From the NCBI GenBank assembly GCA_900552085.1, contig URYB01000009.1, positions 1 to 19,748 of the forward strand: a stretch of 19,748 nucleotides of DNA. The letters run 5' to 3'. Under the pieces are notes generated by a model, which ran no database searches, had not been told where the DNA came from, and was given only the letters and a program-made list of their open reading frames with translations. Made by a program: the position numbers and the translations under genes. This document shows, piece after piece, positions 1 to 7,309 of this stretch; the stretch's first letter is position 1, and every line of letters begins with the position of its first letter. The stretch is from an uncultured Lachnobacterium sp. (GTDB lineage: Bacteria > Bacillota > Clostridia > Lachnospirales > Lachnospiraceae).

Positions 1-1498
1 CCGGGAACTTAAATCCTTTTCCTTCCTCACTCTCCACCTCGATTATACCGCCCATCATTTCAACAATATTTTTCGTAATGGCCATTCCGAGACCGGTTCC
101 CTGAATTCCACTTACCGTAGATGACTGTTCTCTCGCAAAAGTATCAAACACATGCCCCAGAAAATCAGATGACATTCCAATGCCCGTATCCTTGATGGAA
201 AATTCATAAGTCGTATACCCATTTATGGAGCATGGCTTTTCTACAAGATGTATGATAATATCTCCACCAACAGGTGTAAACTTGATTGCATTTCCTACGA
301 TATTAAGCAATACCTGATTCCGTCGCAACTTGTCTGTTATTACATCTTCATGCTGCACATCCTGCGTATCGATATAAAGATTCAACTGCTTAGCATTAAT
401 CAGTCCCTGAATCATCGTACGCAGGTCATGAAGAAGATCCGGCATATGTACAGGCTTCTCATCCAGCTTTACACTGCCACTTTCAATACGACTCATATCC
501 AGAATATCATTAATCAGACTCAGCAGATGCGTACTGGATGTATTAATTTTTGCAAGATAATCCTGAACCTGCTCCGTATTATCGATATGTGTCTGTGCGA
601 GTGCAGTAAAACCAATAATTGCATTCATCGGAGTTCGGATATCATGTGACATACTGTTCAGGAACATCGTCTTCGCTTTGTTCGCCTGCTGTGCTGCTGT
701 TAATGCAACAGACAATTGATCCTGCTGTACTCTCAGTTTCTCGTCCTTTTCCATCTCTGCTTTTAATGCAGCTTCTAATTTCTTATCTTCCTCTTTTAGT
801 TCTTCATTAGCCTGTTCGAGTCTTTCCTGCGTAAAAATCAGATTCTGCCGAAGTTCTATCTCTCCCACAAAAAATGCCACCAATGCAGAAAAAGTCTGTG
901 CATAAGTCTGGAGTGACAATCCAAAATTCATATATTCATATGCAGTTGCTACGGACATCAAGACGAAATAAGACCATCCCAAAAATTTTAGATTTTTACT
1001 GAATTTGCTATGATACTTAATCAGTAACCAAAGCACAACAAGCAAGGCCGCGATTGGTTCAATATGCGTCATTTTATAATATTGCCCCCTGCTATATACA
1101 TTGCTACTGTCAATGGAATAAAACCATCCAAAATACAAATTAAAAGTAAGAGCAACTATCGCTATCGCTTCAAGAGTCCAATATGCTTTTAATACAATCC
1201 CCGGCTTCTCATCTTCACTCCTGACAAGTTTCCATACAAATATTGAAAAGAACAAAGACACAAGATCGTTTGTAGCAAATGTAACATAATTACTGCATCT
1301 TGTTATAGTCCCCCAAAATAGCCCCGGTACTCCGTCAAATGCCCATGATATCGCATCACTGATAAGTCTTATAATACATACGATCATAAGAATTTTTGTA
1401 ATTTTTTTCTTTTTAAGTTCACTTCTGAATAAATACATGATGACACCAAATATCAGAGTGACCCATATTTCACTTGCTGCAAGTTGCACACTTTGCAT
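1..1498 (-). CDS. Membrane sensor histidine kinase, partial (3' end beyond window)
   Basis: I translated the minus strand from an ATG at 1498, preceded by an AGAGGAAA ribosome site; 499 codons are visible and the frame stays open at the window edge. Residues 1-215 hold about six or seven hydrophobic segments, so the protein is an integral membrane sensor. Residues 222-275 look like a charged coiled coil. The kinase core follows: H-box NSMSHDIRTP with phospho-accepting His285, N-box around 394-403 (NQVLLNIVGN), G1 box DTGIGM at 437-442 and G2 box GTGLGM at 467-472. It should autophosphorylate from ATP and pass phosphate to a receiver. The H-box resembles those of hybrid kinases, so receiver or Hpt domains may follow outside the window; that is inference. 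The signal sensed is unknown. Its leader contains a cyclic-di-GMP riboswitch, so expression is probably set by cyclic-di-GMP. No response regulator gene is visible beside it. Confidence 0.93.
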   Translation of the reverse strand, partial: MQSVQLAASEIWVTLIFGVIMYLFRSELKKKKITKILMIVCIIRLISDAISWAFDGVPGLFWGTITRCSNYVTFATNDLVSLFFSIFVWKLVRSEDEKPGIVLKAYWTLEAIAIVALTFNLYFGWFYSIDSSNVYSRGQYYKMTHIEPIAALLVVLWLLIKYHSKFSKNLKFLGWSYFVLMSVATAYEYMNFGLSLQTYAQTFSALVAFFVGEIELRQNLIFTQERLEQANEELKEEDKKLEAALKAEMEKDEKLRVQQDQLSVALTAAQQANKAKTMFLNSMSHDIRTPMNAIIGFTALAQTHIDNTEQVQDYLAKINTSSTHLLSLINDILDMSRIESGSVKLDEKPVHMPDLLHDLRTMIQGLINAKQLNLYIDTQDVQHEDVITDKLRRNQVLLNIVGNAIKFTPVGGDIIIHLVEKPCSINGYTTYEFSIKDTGIGMSSDFLGHVFDTFAREQSSTVSGIQGTGLGMAITKNIVEMMGGIIEVESEEGKGFKFP

Positions 1499-1520
1499 TT
1501 ATTTTCCTCTACTTTCTTAT

Positions 1521-1549
1521 AAAAAAAGCATTGCCACTTCAGGCAATGC
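1521..1549 (-). terminator. Intrinsic terminator, expression platform of the riboswitch
   Basis: On the minus strand an 8-bp perfect stem, GCATTGCC / GGCAATGC with a 6-nt loop, is followed directly by seven T residues. It lies between the cyclic-di-GMP aptamer and the kinase start codon, the normal position of a transcription-termination expression platform. The 3' strand of aptamer helix P1 (GUUGC) can pair with GCAAU in the terminator's 3' arm, so P1 formation and terminator formation look compatible. That would make this an OFF switch (ligand promotes termination); this is inference from pairing only. Confidence 0.85.
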
Positions 1550-1560
1550 ATCCTTTAACA

Positions 1561-1625
1561 AAGCAACTGGCTGCCATTTTACAGGCCCTGTAGCTTTGCG
1601 TCTCAGACTTTCGACTGATTTGCTT
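1561..1625 (-). promoter_or_regulatory. Cyclic-di-GMP-I (GEMM-I) riboswitch aptamer
   Basis: The minus-strand RNA reads through the GEMM-I signature: outer helix P1 AAGCAA (1625-1620) with UUGCUU (1566-1561); a hairpin with stem CAGUC/GUCUG capped by a GAAA tetraloop; the conserved segment GACGCAAAGCUACAGGGCCU; and the conserved 3' element AUGGCAGCC leading into P1. These elements and their order match the known cyclic-di-GMP-I class. It lies between a strong promoter and an intrinsic terminator in the leader of the histidine kinase gene. Ligand identity is inferred from family resemblance. A covariance-model search with Rfam RF01051 would settle it. Confidence 0.92.
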
Positions 1626-1637
1626 ATATATATTTTG

Positions 1638-1666
1638 ATTATACCTCTACGTGCCTAATCTGTCTA
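1638..1666 (-). promoter_or_regulatory. SigmaA-type promoter for the riboswitch and kinase transcript
   Basis: On the minus strand TAGACA (1666-1661) is separated by exactly 17 bp from a perfect TATAAT (1643-1638). The predicted start lies just upstream of the aptamer helix P1, leaving a short 5' lead, as expected for a riboswitch leader. Between this promoter and the tRNA terminator (1667-1760) I see only AT-rich DNA with no gene. Confidence 0.8.
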
Positions 1667-1760
1667 TGATAATTCCAGCATTTCTCTATCGTTAAAACAT
1701 TTAAAAATAAAGTTTGCACTCTTGCTATATTGCAAATTTTAAATAAATTTTCTATATAAT

Positions 1761-1799
1761 AAAAAACAGCAATGACAGACCTTTTTACTGTCATTGCTG
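1761..1799 (-). terminator. Intrinsic terminator after tRNA-Arg
   Basis: On the minus strand a 12-bp perfect stem (CAGCAATGACAG / CTGTCATTGCTG) with a 9-nt loop is followed by TTTTTT (1766-1761). It begins about 10 nt past the tRNA 3' end, so it ends the tRNA transcript and insulates the kinase leader from read-through. Confidence 0.88.
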
Positions 1800-1808
1800 C
1801 TTCTATAC

Positions 1809-1880
1809 TGTTCCCTGCGGGAATCGAACCCACAATTACAGCTTAGGAGGCTGTCGTTATATCCATTTAACTAAGAGAAC
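1809..1880 (-). tRNA. tRNA-Arg, anticodon CCU (reads AGG)
   Basis: A 72-nt cloverleaf can be folded by hand on the minus strand. The acceptor stem is GTTCTCT / AGGGAAC with one G-U pair and discriminator A. The anticodon arm is ACAGC-CTCCTAA-GCTGT, giving anticodon CCT. The T arm is GTGGG-TTCGATT-CCCGC. The anticodon reads AGG arginine codons. CCA is not encoded: the sequence after the discriminator is GTATAG, so the tail must be added by nucleotidyltransferase. It lies 90 nt downstream of the DUF3881 gene; I could not find a convincing promoter of its own, so co-transcription is possible. Confidence 0.95.
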
Positions 1881-1970
1881 AAATGCCGTATTTTCGAACT
1901 TCTCAGCTCTTTTGGCTCCGGCTGCCATATCTATGAATCCAATCACTTATATGATGAATTACCTGTATTT

Positions 1971-2843
1971 TTATTCCAGACAAAGACTTCCCTGCATCCA
2001 GATGTTTCCTTTGAAACGCCTTCCGATTGCCGGCTCACCCAGCAAATCTTTTTCATTGATGCAGATATCAAATACAATATCATTGCATTCAATATTCATC
2101 GCATAGATTGTCTCGTTTGTATACTTATTTATAAGACGCGTAAAATCCAGTATCTCTCCTAAGATTGTATACTGATCACTTTCAATTCCAAATGGCATAA
2201 AAGTGGATTTTACTATACTTAATACATCTTCCTTTGCAATTCTTTTTGTAATGAGAGCATATGTATCCATATCTTCTAATGTCAGACTTTCGATTGCATC
2301 CTCATCACCCTCTCTGGCCTGCGCCATCAACTGATTGCGCTGTTCCCGATTAGGCATCCCTGCTTTTGCTTTCTTCGCCTTATCCAGAATTGGACACAAA
2401 ATTTTACCTTCAACGGATAATCCGGCTAATCTTGCTCCATAATGAACTGCCGAAAATCTGCTATTTGTTTCTGCAAGATAATCAGCTACATTCTGCAAAT
2501 AAAAAATCAAAGTTACGCCGATATTTAATTCGTCGCATACACCTGCATAAGATTCTTTTTCTGCATGCTTTTCAACTTCAATCTGCTCATTTGTAGAGAT
2601 ACGCGTTCCTAATAAATACGGGTAATAATATTCCATTTCAAACGAATCATCATCCTGATAATTACCACGGACTGTAATACCAATATTGGAAGCAAATGAT
2701 CTTGATAATTCTGCAAACTCATTGCCTTCGGAATCTTTGGTAATTTTCATCATTTCCGGATGTTCAATAATTTCATCCAGAATGATTTCCAAGTCCTTTT
2801 TTCGTATGTTAGAAAATCCGATTGCCCGCAAAAACTTATGCAC
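1971..2843 (-). CDS. DUF3881 family protein
   Basis: This 290-residue soluble protein begins MHKFLRAIGF, which I recognise as the DUF3881 family, known mainly from Lachnospiraceae and of unknown function. There is no signal peptide or membrane segment. The chain is acidic and mixed alpha/beta in appearance, with a charged lysine- and glutamate-rich stretch around residues 150-180. I see no catalytic motif. Translation starts at a GTG, placed six bases after a good AAAGGGGA ribosome site; no competing ATG fits. It lies 60 bp downstream of the HD-GYP gene on the same strand and is the last protein gene of the parA-parB-DUF4446-HD-GYP run, ahead of tRNA-Arg. Family assignment is from recall, not from a profile search. 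Confidence 0.8.
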   Translation of the reverse strand: MHKFLRAIGFSNIRKKDLEIILDEIIEHPEMMKITKDSEGNEFAELSRSFASNIGITVRGNYQDDDSFEMEYYYPYLLGTRISTNEQIEVEKHAEKESYAGVCDELNIGVTLIFYLQNVADYLAETNSRFSAVHYGARLAGLSVEGKILCPILDKAKKAKAGMPNREQRNQLMAQAREGDEDAIESLTLEDMDTYALITKRIAKEDVLSIVKSTFMPFGIESDQYTILGEILDFTRLINKYTNETIYAMNIECNDIVFDICINEKDLLGEPAIGRRFKGNIWMQGSLCLE

Positions 2844-2903
2844 TTGCGTTCCCCTTTCTAATACAAATGATTTTTCTCAAATAACTCTCTTCCGCCCATT
2901 GTA

Positions 2904-3929
2904 TCATACAATCTGGAGAATTGAAATATTCTTTTCTAACATTAGATTATGTTTTTTCTCTTTTTCGTCATCCGGGATTAAAACAATCGGACTTTTCGGA
3001 TCATCTGTCTGTGAAATCACGACCGCTTTCTCTCCACTGCTTATCTCGACCGTTGTTCCAACCGGATAGTACGCAATACCGGAAAGAAGGCTTTTTACAA
3101 TTTTCTTTTTAAAAAGTGTTCCAGCCTCATCGGTTATTCTTTCAATTGCGTTCTGCACAGACATGCGTTTACATTCCATTCCCGATATATAACAATCAAA
3201 AGCATCACACGCCTGGATAATTTTACATTCCAGTTCCCGATTCTTTTGCCGCATCGGAAAACCACTTCCATTCATTCTTTCATGGTGAGATAAAACCATT
3301 TTACGTGCAATATCCGGCACCCAGCTTTCTTCCTCCAAAGCAGAAAATCCCATAATGGTGTGCTTTTTGTATTCAAACACTTCTACCGGGTCAGCTTTGT
3401 CCCAGTCCTGATTTTCATACTTTGTCGTGATATACCGAATGCCAATATCATGAAGAAGACATCCCAACGCGATATTGTACTGCTTATCTCTATCCACTTC
3501 CAGTTTACGCGCCACATTAATTGCCAGTAAAGTAACCATAACCGTGTGCTCATAGAGGTTTGCTGTACGCTCATCCATATCAATAACCAAATCCATTGGC
3601 ATATCGTTCATGACCTTAACAATCTCATTTGCAATCATTTCAAATTCACGCAATGATTTGTTGGAATGGTAGATATGATTTTCCATTATTTTTTTTACAC
3701 GTTCAATAATTCGATCTAAACTGGTTCGATCTATAATAGTATTTGGATTTTCCATATCCTCATATGGATCTTCTACCATTAATGTTTCGATTTCCAGTGA
3801 CTGAATCAAAGGAATATATTCTTCTTTTAAAACCGTTCCCTTTGGAATAAGCACTACATTTTCATTTGTCAGTATTGGTTCTGCCAAAACCTCATTGCCA
3901 TTTAAGCCACTAACTGACTTTATCCTCAT
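2904..3929 (-). CDS. HD-GYP domain protein, candidate cyclic-di-GMP phosphodiesterase
   Basis: The protein has 341 residues and no membrane segment. Residues 1-60 resemble the N-terminal region often found before HD-GYP domains (LIPKGTVL). The HD-GYP domain spans about 120-285 with candidate metal ligands His128, His160-Asp161, His190, His215-His216 and Asp242, and HHERMNGSGFP at 215-225 as the GYP loop. Known HD-GYP enzymes hydrolyse cyclic-di-GMP to pGpG or GMP. Variations here are HDIGI instead of HDIGK, NG instead of DG, GFP instead of GYP, and no recognisable KPYR segment after Asp242. Metal ligands are retained, so hydrolysis is plausible but unproven. A small basic/beta C-terminal part (290-341) follows. 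The start ATG has GGGGTG five bases upstream and lies 15 bp after the DUF4446 stop, so the two are probably co-transcribed. Confidence 0.88.
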   Translation of the reverse strand: MRIKSVSGLNGNEVLAEPILTNENVVLIPKGTVLKEEYIPLIQSLEIETLMVEDPYEDMENPNTIIDRTSLDRIIERVKKIMENHIYHSNKSLREFEMIANEIVKVMNDMPMDLVIDMDERTANLYEHTVMVTLLAINVARKLEVDRDKQYNIALGCLLHDIGIRYITTKYENQDWDKADPVEVFEYKKHTIMGFSALEEESWVPDIARKMVLSHHERMNGSGFPMRQKNRELECKIIQACDAFDCYISGMECKRMSVQNAIERITDEAGTLFKKKIVKSLLSGIAYYPVGTTVEISSGEKAVVISQTDDPKSPIVLIPDDEKEKKHNLMLEKNISILQIV

Positions 3930-3944
3930 ACTTGCACCCCATTG

Positions 3945-4454
3945 TTATTTTGTTGCAGGTTTTTCTGCCTCCATGGCCATATTTAATGCTTCCTGCTCTT
4001 CCTGTGCTAAAACAATAATGGAATTACCATCAATAATTTCTTTGATATAAGTATAACAGCCTTCTCTGCTATGTACTGCATTCAATACGAAACCATCGTT
4101 TGATGCATTTAACAGTGCCAGAGAAAAACTAAGTTTTCCTCCCATTTCGTTAAAGGCGTCATATTTTACCAAACCAACTTTCTGAAAGGTATATTTCATA
4201 TTGTTGACAACTTTTTTAATGTTCTTTTCATTTGCAGCATTTGCTTCAACCAGAGAATCAATCTGATCCAGTCTTTTCACCAATGTCTCTTCCAATGATT
4301 TTGCATTTTTGCCACTCATGAATTTTTTGTACTTCTTTTTCATCTTACTGGTTTGAACCATATTTACAATTACAAGAATAAACAAGATAATACAAAATCC
4401 TGCAAGTCCTAAAATAATGTAATCGGAATCAAAACCTAAATATTGTGAAATCAT
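3945..4454 (-). CDS. DUF4446 family membrane protein
   Basis: This 169-residue protein has one N-terminal transmembrane helix (about residues 12-33), a basic KMKKKYKKF stretch just after it that should stay in the cytoplasm, a coiled-coil-like region (about 50-85) and a C-terminal domain containing KYDAFNEMGGKLSFSLALL (98-116). I recognise it as DUF4446, a Firmicutes family of unknown function that is commonly encoded next to parB. The start ATG has a good AGGAG seven bases upstream. It follows parB by 61 bp and precedes the HD-GYP gene by 15 bp. A role at the membrane linked to chromosome segregation or cell-cycle control is suggested only by the neighbourhood. Confidence 0.85.
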   Translation of the reverse strand: MISQYLGFDSDYIILGLAGFCIILFILVIVNMVQTSKMKKKYKKFMSGKNAKSLEETLVKRLDQIDSLVEANAANEKNIKKVVNNMKYTFQKVGLVKYDAFNEMGGKLSFSLALLNASNDGFVLNAVHSREGCYTYIKEIIDGNSIIVLAQEEQEALNMAMEAEKPATK

Positions 4455-4500
4455 ATTTAATCTCCTATTATCTATTGTCCTATATTTTCATCCATTTTTA

Positions 4501-4520
4501 AATAGGATATTATACCTATT
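4501..4520. repeat. Inverted repeat between parB and the DUF4446 gene
   Basis: The 20-mer AATAGGATATTATACCTATT has 6-bp perfect arms around an 8-bp AT core and overlaps the last codon and stop of parB. On the minus strand its core reads TATAAT, like a -10 box, but the best upstream -35 candidate (TTGCTC, 19 bp away) is poorly spaced. It may be an operator or internal promoter, or chance in AT-rich DNA. Confidence 0.3.
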
Positions 4521-5430
4521 TTTGTACCGTTCTGAGCAAATCAATGATGCGATCGAGTTCATCCTGTGAATAATACTCTATTTCTACCTTACCTTTTTTC
4601 TCATCCTTGTGATTAATACTAACTTTTGTTCCCAGAATGCCCTTCATCTGTTCTTCCAGATCATGATAAATAGCTTCTAATTTCGGATCAATCTCTTTTC
4701 GAACATTTGTTCTATTTTTCTTTTCATTTTGAATGCTCTTTACTAATTTTTCTGTATCTCTTACACTGAGCTTTTCATCAAAGATCTTTTGTGCTAATAC
4801 ATACTGTTTTTCCTGATCATCTATACCAAGAAGAGCACGGGCATGTCCGGTCGTCAACATCTCATCAATTACCATCTGCTGTACTTTATCATTCAATTTT
4901 AAAAGGCGCATTGCATTCGTGACAGCTGTTCGGCTCTTTGATACTCTCTCGGCAACCTCATCCTGTTTCAAATTAAACTCTGTAAGAAGTCTCTTATATG
5001 CCAAAGCCTCTTCAATTGGATTTAAATCTTCTCTTTGAATATTTTCAATCAAAGAGATTTCCATAATTTCCTGTGCACTCAGTTTTTTGATGATTACCGG
5101 TATTTTTTTAACACCTGCTAATTTAGCTGCTCTCCATCTTCTCTCTCCAGCTATAATTTCATAATAATCATCTCTTTCCTGTACTAATAAAGGCTGTAAC
5201 ACACCAAACTGTTTAATAGACTCTGCCAATTCCAACAAAGCATCTTCATCAAATTTTTGTCTTGGCTGATCTCTGTTCGGTTCAACTTTTGCAATATCCA
5301 TCATTACTGCATCCGCTGCATGTTCACTCTTTAACTTTGCAGGTGCTTCTGTCTTCGCCACCTGCTTTGTACTTACCTTATCAGCTATCAGGGAATCCAG
5401 CCCTTTTCCTAATCCTTTTTTTACTGCCAT
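4516..5430 (-). CDS. parB: ParB (Spo0J-type) chromosome partitioning protein
   Basis: ParB is the CTP-dependent DNA clamp that loads at parS, spreads on DNA and recruits SMC. I chose the ATG at 5430 (MAVKKGLGKGLDSLI), giving 304 residues. A longer reading from 5523 overlaps the end of parA and lacks family similarity, whereas this ATG has AAGGGAAGGA nine bases upstream. Visible elements are the N-terminal GLGKGLDSL motif that contacts ParA, the CTP-binding GERRWR box at 95-100, ENIQREDLNP at 129-138, a helix-turn-helix around 154-178 that reads parS, TTGHARALLG at 193-202, and a C-terminal dimerisation region ending at 304. It starts 16 bp after the parA stop. Two perfect parS sites lie upstream of parA in this window. 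Confidence 0.97.
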   Translation of the reverse strand: MAVKKGLGKGLDSLIADKVSTKQVAKTEAPAKLKSEHAADAVMMDIAKVEPNRDQPRQKFDEDALLELAESIKQFGVLQPLLVQERDDYYEIIAGERRWRAAKLAGVKKIPVIIKKLSAQEIMEISLIENIQREDLNPIEEALAYKRLLTEFNLKQDEVAERVSKSRTAVTNAMRLLKLNDKVQQMVIDEMLTTGHARALLGIDDQEKQYVLAQKIFDEKLSVRDTEKLVKSIQNEKKNRTNVRKEIDPKLEAIYHDLEEQMKGILGTKVSINHKDEKKGKVEIEYYSQDELDRIIDLLRTVQK

Positions 5431-5446
5431 ACTATAAATCCTTCCC

Positions 5447-6217
5447 TTAATCCAAATCTTTTCTGTTAATAATTTCTTTTGCCAGCTTTCGGTAGCTCTC
5501 TGCTCCGGCTGACTTAGAATCATACATATTTATAGGAAGTCCATAGGATGGGGCTTCTGCTAAACGAATGTTTCTTGGTATCATTGTCTCATAAATCTTT
5601 GCATCCAGATTTTCTTTTACATTCTCTACTACCTGATTTGACAAATTAGTTCTCACATCATACATAGTAAATACAACACCTTCAATCTGAAGATGCGGAT
5701 TCAATCTTTCCTGAACAAGATTAATCGTATGAATTAACTGACTCAATCCTTCCAATGCATAATACTCACACTGAATTGGAACCAGCACGGTATCTGCTGT
5801 TGTCATTGCATTAACTGTAAGCATATTCAGTGAAGGTGGGCAATCAATTATAATATAATCATAATCATCCCGAATATAATCTACTGCTGTTTTCAAAATA
5901 TATTCCTTATCATTTATGCCCAGTAACTCAATCTCTGCTCCGGCAAGATTCACATTCGATGCAATAATTTTTAAATTATCCACAACTGTTTTATTCATAC
6001 TTTCATTGATTGTACATTCATCCAACATCAATTCATATACAGTATTTTCTACCTCATTTTTATCAACGCCCAATCCACTTGTCATATTACCCTGTGGATC
6101 CAAATCAATTGCCAATACTTTCTTTTTACTTTCTGCCAAACAGGCTGCCAGATTAATTGCTGTAGTGGTTTTTCCTACTCCACCTTTCTGGTTTGCAATC
6201 GCAATTATTCTTCCCAT
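5447..6217 (-). CDS. parA: ParA (Soj-type) chromosome partitioning ATPase
   Basis: This is a 256-residue ParA/MinD-type ATPase. The deviant Walker A box KGGVGKT spans 11-17, with signature Lys11. DLDPQGN spans 38-44, and the Walker B region IIIDCPPSL spans 122-130. The size and the absence of an N-terminal DNA-binding extension fit the chromosomal Soj type. It works with ParB to move and separate origins, and in Bacillus Soj also regulates DnaA; whether it does so here is inference. The start ATG (MGRIIAIANQ) matches family starts; the AAGGAG ribosome site is 12 bases upstream, slightly long. It is the first gene of the parAB transcript and is preceded by a promoter and a parS site. Confidence 0.97.
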   Translation of the reverse strand: MGRIIAIANQKGGVGKTTTAINLAACLAESKKKVLAIDLDPQGNMTSGLGVDKNEVENTVYELMLDECTINESMNKTVVDNLKIIASNVNLAGAEIELLGINDKEYILKTAVDYIRDDYDYIIIDCPPSLNMLTVNAMTTADTVLVPIQCEYYALEGLSQLIHTINLVQERLNPHLQIEGVVFTMYDVRTNLSNQVVENVKENLDAKIYETMIPRNIRLAEAPSYGLPINMYDSKSAGAESYRKLAKEIINRKDLD

Positions 6218-6268
6218 TCTAGTTTTTTTCTCCTTAATTACTTATTTTAACCCAATTGTTCTTGTTAC

Positions 6269-6297
6269 ATTATATCACTCTTCATATTGCATTTCTA
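6269..6297 (-). promoter_or_regulatory. Predicted promoter of parAB
   Basis: On the minus strand a perfect TATAAT (6274-6269) with an extended TGA just upstream is 17 bp from TAGAAA (6297-6292). It lies about 50 bp upstream of the parA start codon. A perfect parS (6305-6320) ends seven bases upstream of the -35 box, so ParB bound there could influence transcription. Confidence 0.65.
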
Positions 6298-6304
6298 TAT
6301 AAAA

Positions 6305-6320
6305 TGTTTCACGTGAAACA
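6305..6320. promoter_or_regulatory. parS site 1 (ParB-binding, upstream of parA)
   Basis: TGTTTCACGTGAAACA is an exact match to the bacterial parS consensus (TGTTNCACGTGAAACA). It is the core of a 24-bp perfect palindrome (6301-6324). ParB should nucleate here, making this a centromere site near oriC. It lies directly upstream of the parAB promoter. Confidence 0.95.
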
Positions 6321-6324
6321 TTTT

Positions 6325-7309
6325 GAAGTAATTTCATCGATTGTACTAATAATAATTAAAAAACAACTGATTTATTCTCTGTTTTTTCTTATACAAATCT
6401 TATATTTTTAAATACATACTCTTTCAGTTTTTAATATGTGTAAACGAATTTTCGTAAAATTGTATATACATATATATCCAGCTTTATAACTTAAAACAAA
6501 TCAGATCTATAATGTCATTTAATATTCTTTACTCCTGCAATTGTTAAACACCTAAAAACGTTCCTATTTACAGGAATCGTTCAATACCCTTAATTTTCTA
6601 ATTGCATAATTAATAATAAATAGAAATTATTAATAACATCTTATTTGTATAGCTTTTATATTTAATGAAAATAAAACGCTGAAGCCTTTCTTATTTTAAT
6701 TAGTTTCAATAATTTAATTTTTACACAAATAATTAAGAACGCGCTATAATTCGTGCGTTCTTTCATGTATCATAAGGTGTAACTTTCTATGAGAATTTTC
6801 CATATTCTATGTAGATGTCCTATCCTGAAACTTGATTGCATTTTATATTACATCCTCATATATCCAATCTAACATAATCTATCTTCTTTCCTTGGAATAG
6901 ATTTATTATTCCATAATAATGATATAAAAAAATATATTAGAATAATAGCTACACACCATAATTTGAGTATTTTACACTTATAATTTATTTATAACAATTA
7001 TTTATTTTTAATTTCAAAGTCAGATTATATATATTTTCAAATTAGAAAGTTTATACTTACCATACACTTACTTTTGAGCCCGAATAAATGCATGGTATAA
7101 TCTATTATTCCACCATATATATTTTTTGCAAGCTTGCTTATTCTTATTGTATAGAGATTTTTTGATATTTATACAAATGAATACTGTTCTGTTACACACT
7201 ATTTTACCGAAGCAAATACATAACATATCTTAATTCCATGAGATATGAGTGTTTTCTTGCTTACTGTTTTTTCTTTATATAGATTTTCAAGCGATTTACT
7301 ATACAACAA
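6325..7309. other. ORF-poor, very AT-rich spacer between two parS sites
   Basis: I find no convincing gene in this roughly 1-kb stretch on either strand, no recognisable RNA and no pseudogene. Base composition is much richer in A+T than the flanking genes. It holds several inverted repeats, the best being a 10-bp stem at 6735-6762, plus weaker ones at 6610-6633 (TTAATAAT/ATTATTAA) and 6893-6913 (TGGAATA/TATTCCA), which may be chance in such AT-rich DNA. No DnaA box matching TTATNCACA was seen. It could be a ParB-spreading or nucleoid-protein zone, or decayed sequence. Confidence 0.6.
6735..6762. repeat. Strong hairpin inside the AT-rich spacer
   Basis: AAGAACGCGC pairs with GTGCGTTCTT (10 bp including one G-U pair as plus-strand RNA) across an 8-nt loop. 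It is a rare GC-rich patch in the spacer. On neither strand is it followed by a good T-run (only TTTC on the plus strand), so a terminator role is weak. No gene ends next to it. Confidence 0.4.

Noticed and set aside
248..810. Plus-strand open frames of 133 and 63 codons near the left end
   Set aside because: They are antisense shadows of the histidine kinase, whose H-box, N-box and ATP-binding motifs are all on the minus strand here.
1639..1833. 64-codon minus-strand frame between the kinase and the tRNA
   Set aside because: It runs through the 3' half of tRNA-Arg, its terminator and the kinase promoter; no coding signal is seen.
5431..5523. 31-residue N-terminal extension of ParB in the longest open frame
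   Set aside because: It overlaps the parA 3' end, has no family similarity and is preceded by no good ribosome site, while the ATG at 5430 has a strong one and the conserved MAVKKGLGKGLDSL start.
6610..6913. Short inverted repeats in the AT-rich spacer as possible regulatory sites
   Set aside because: Seven- to eight-base AT-only arms are expected by chance in DNA of this composition; only the 10-bp GC-containing stem at 6735-6762 was kept.
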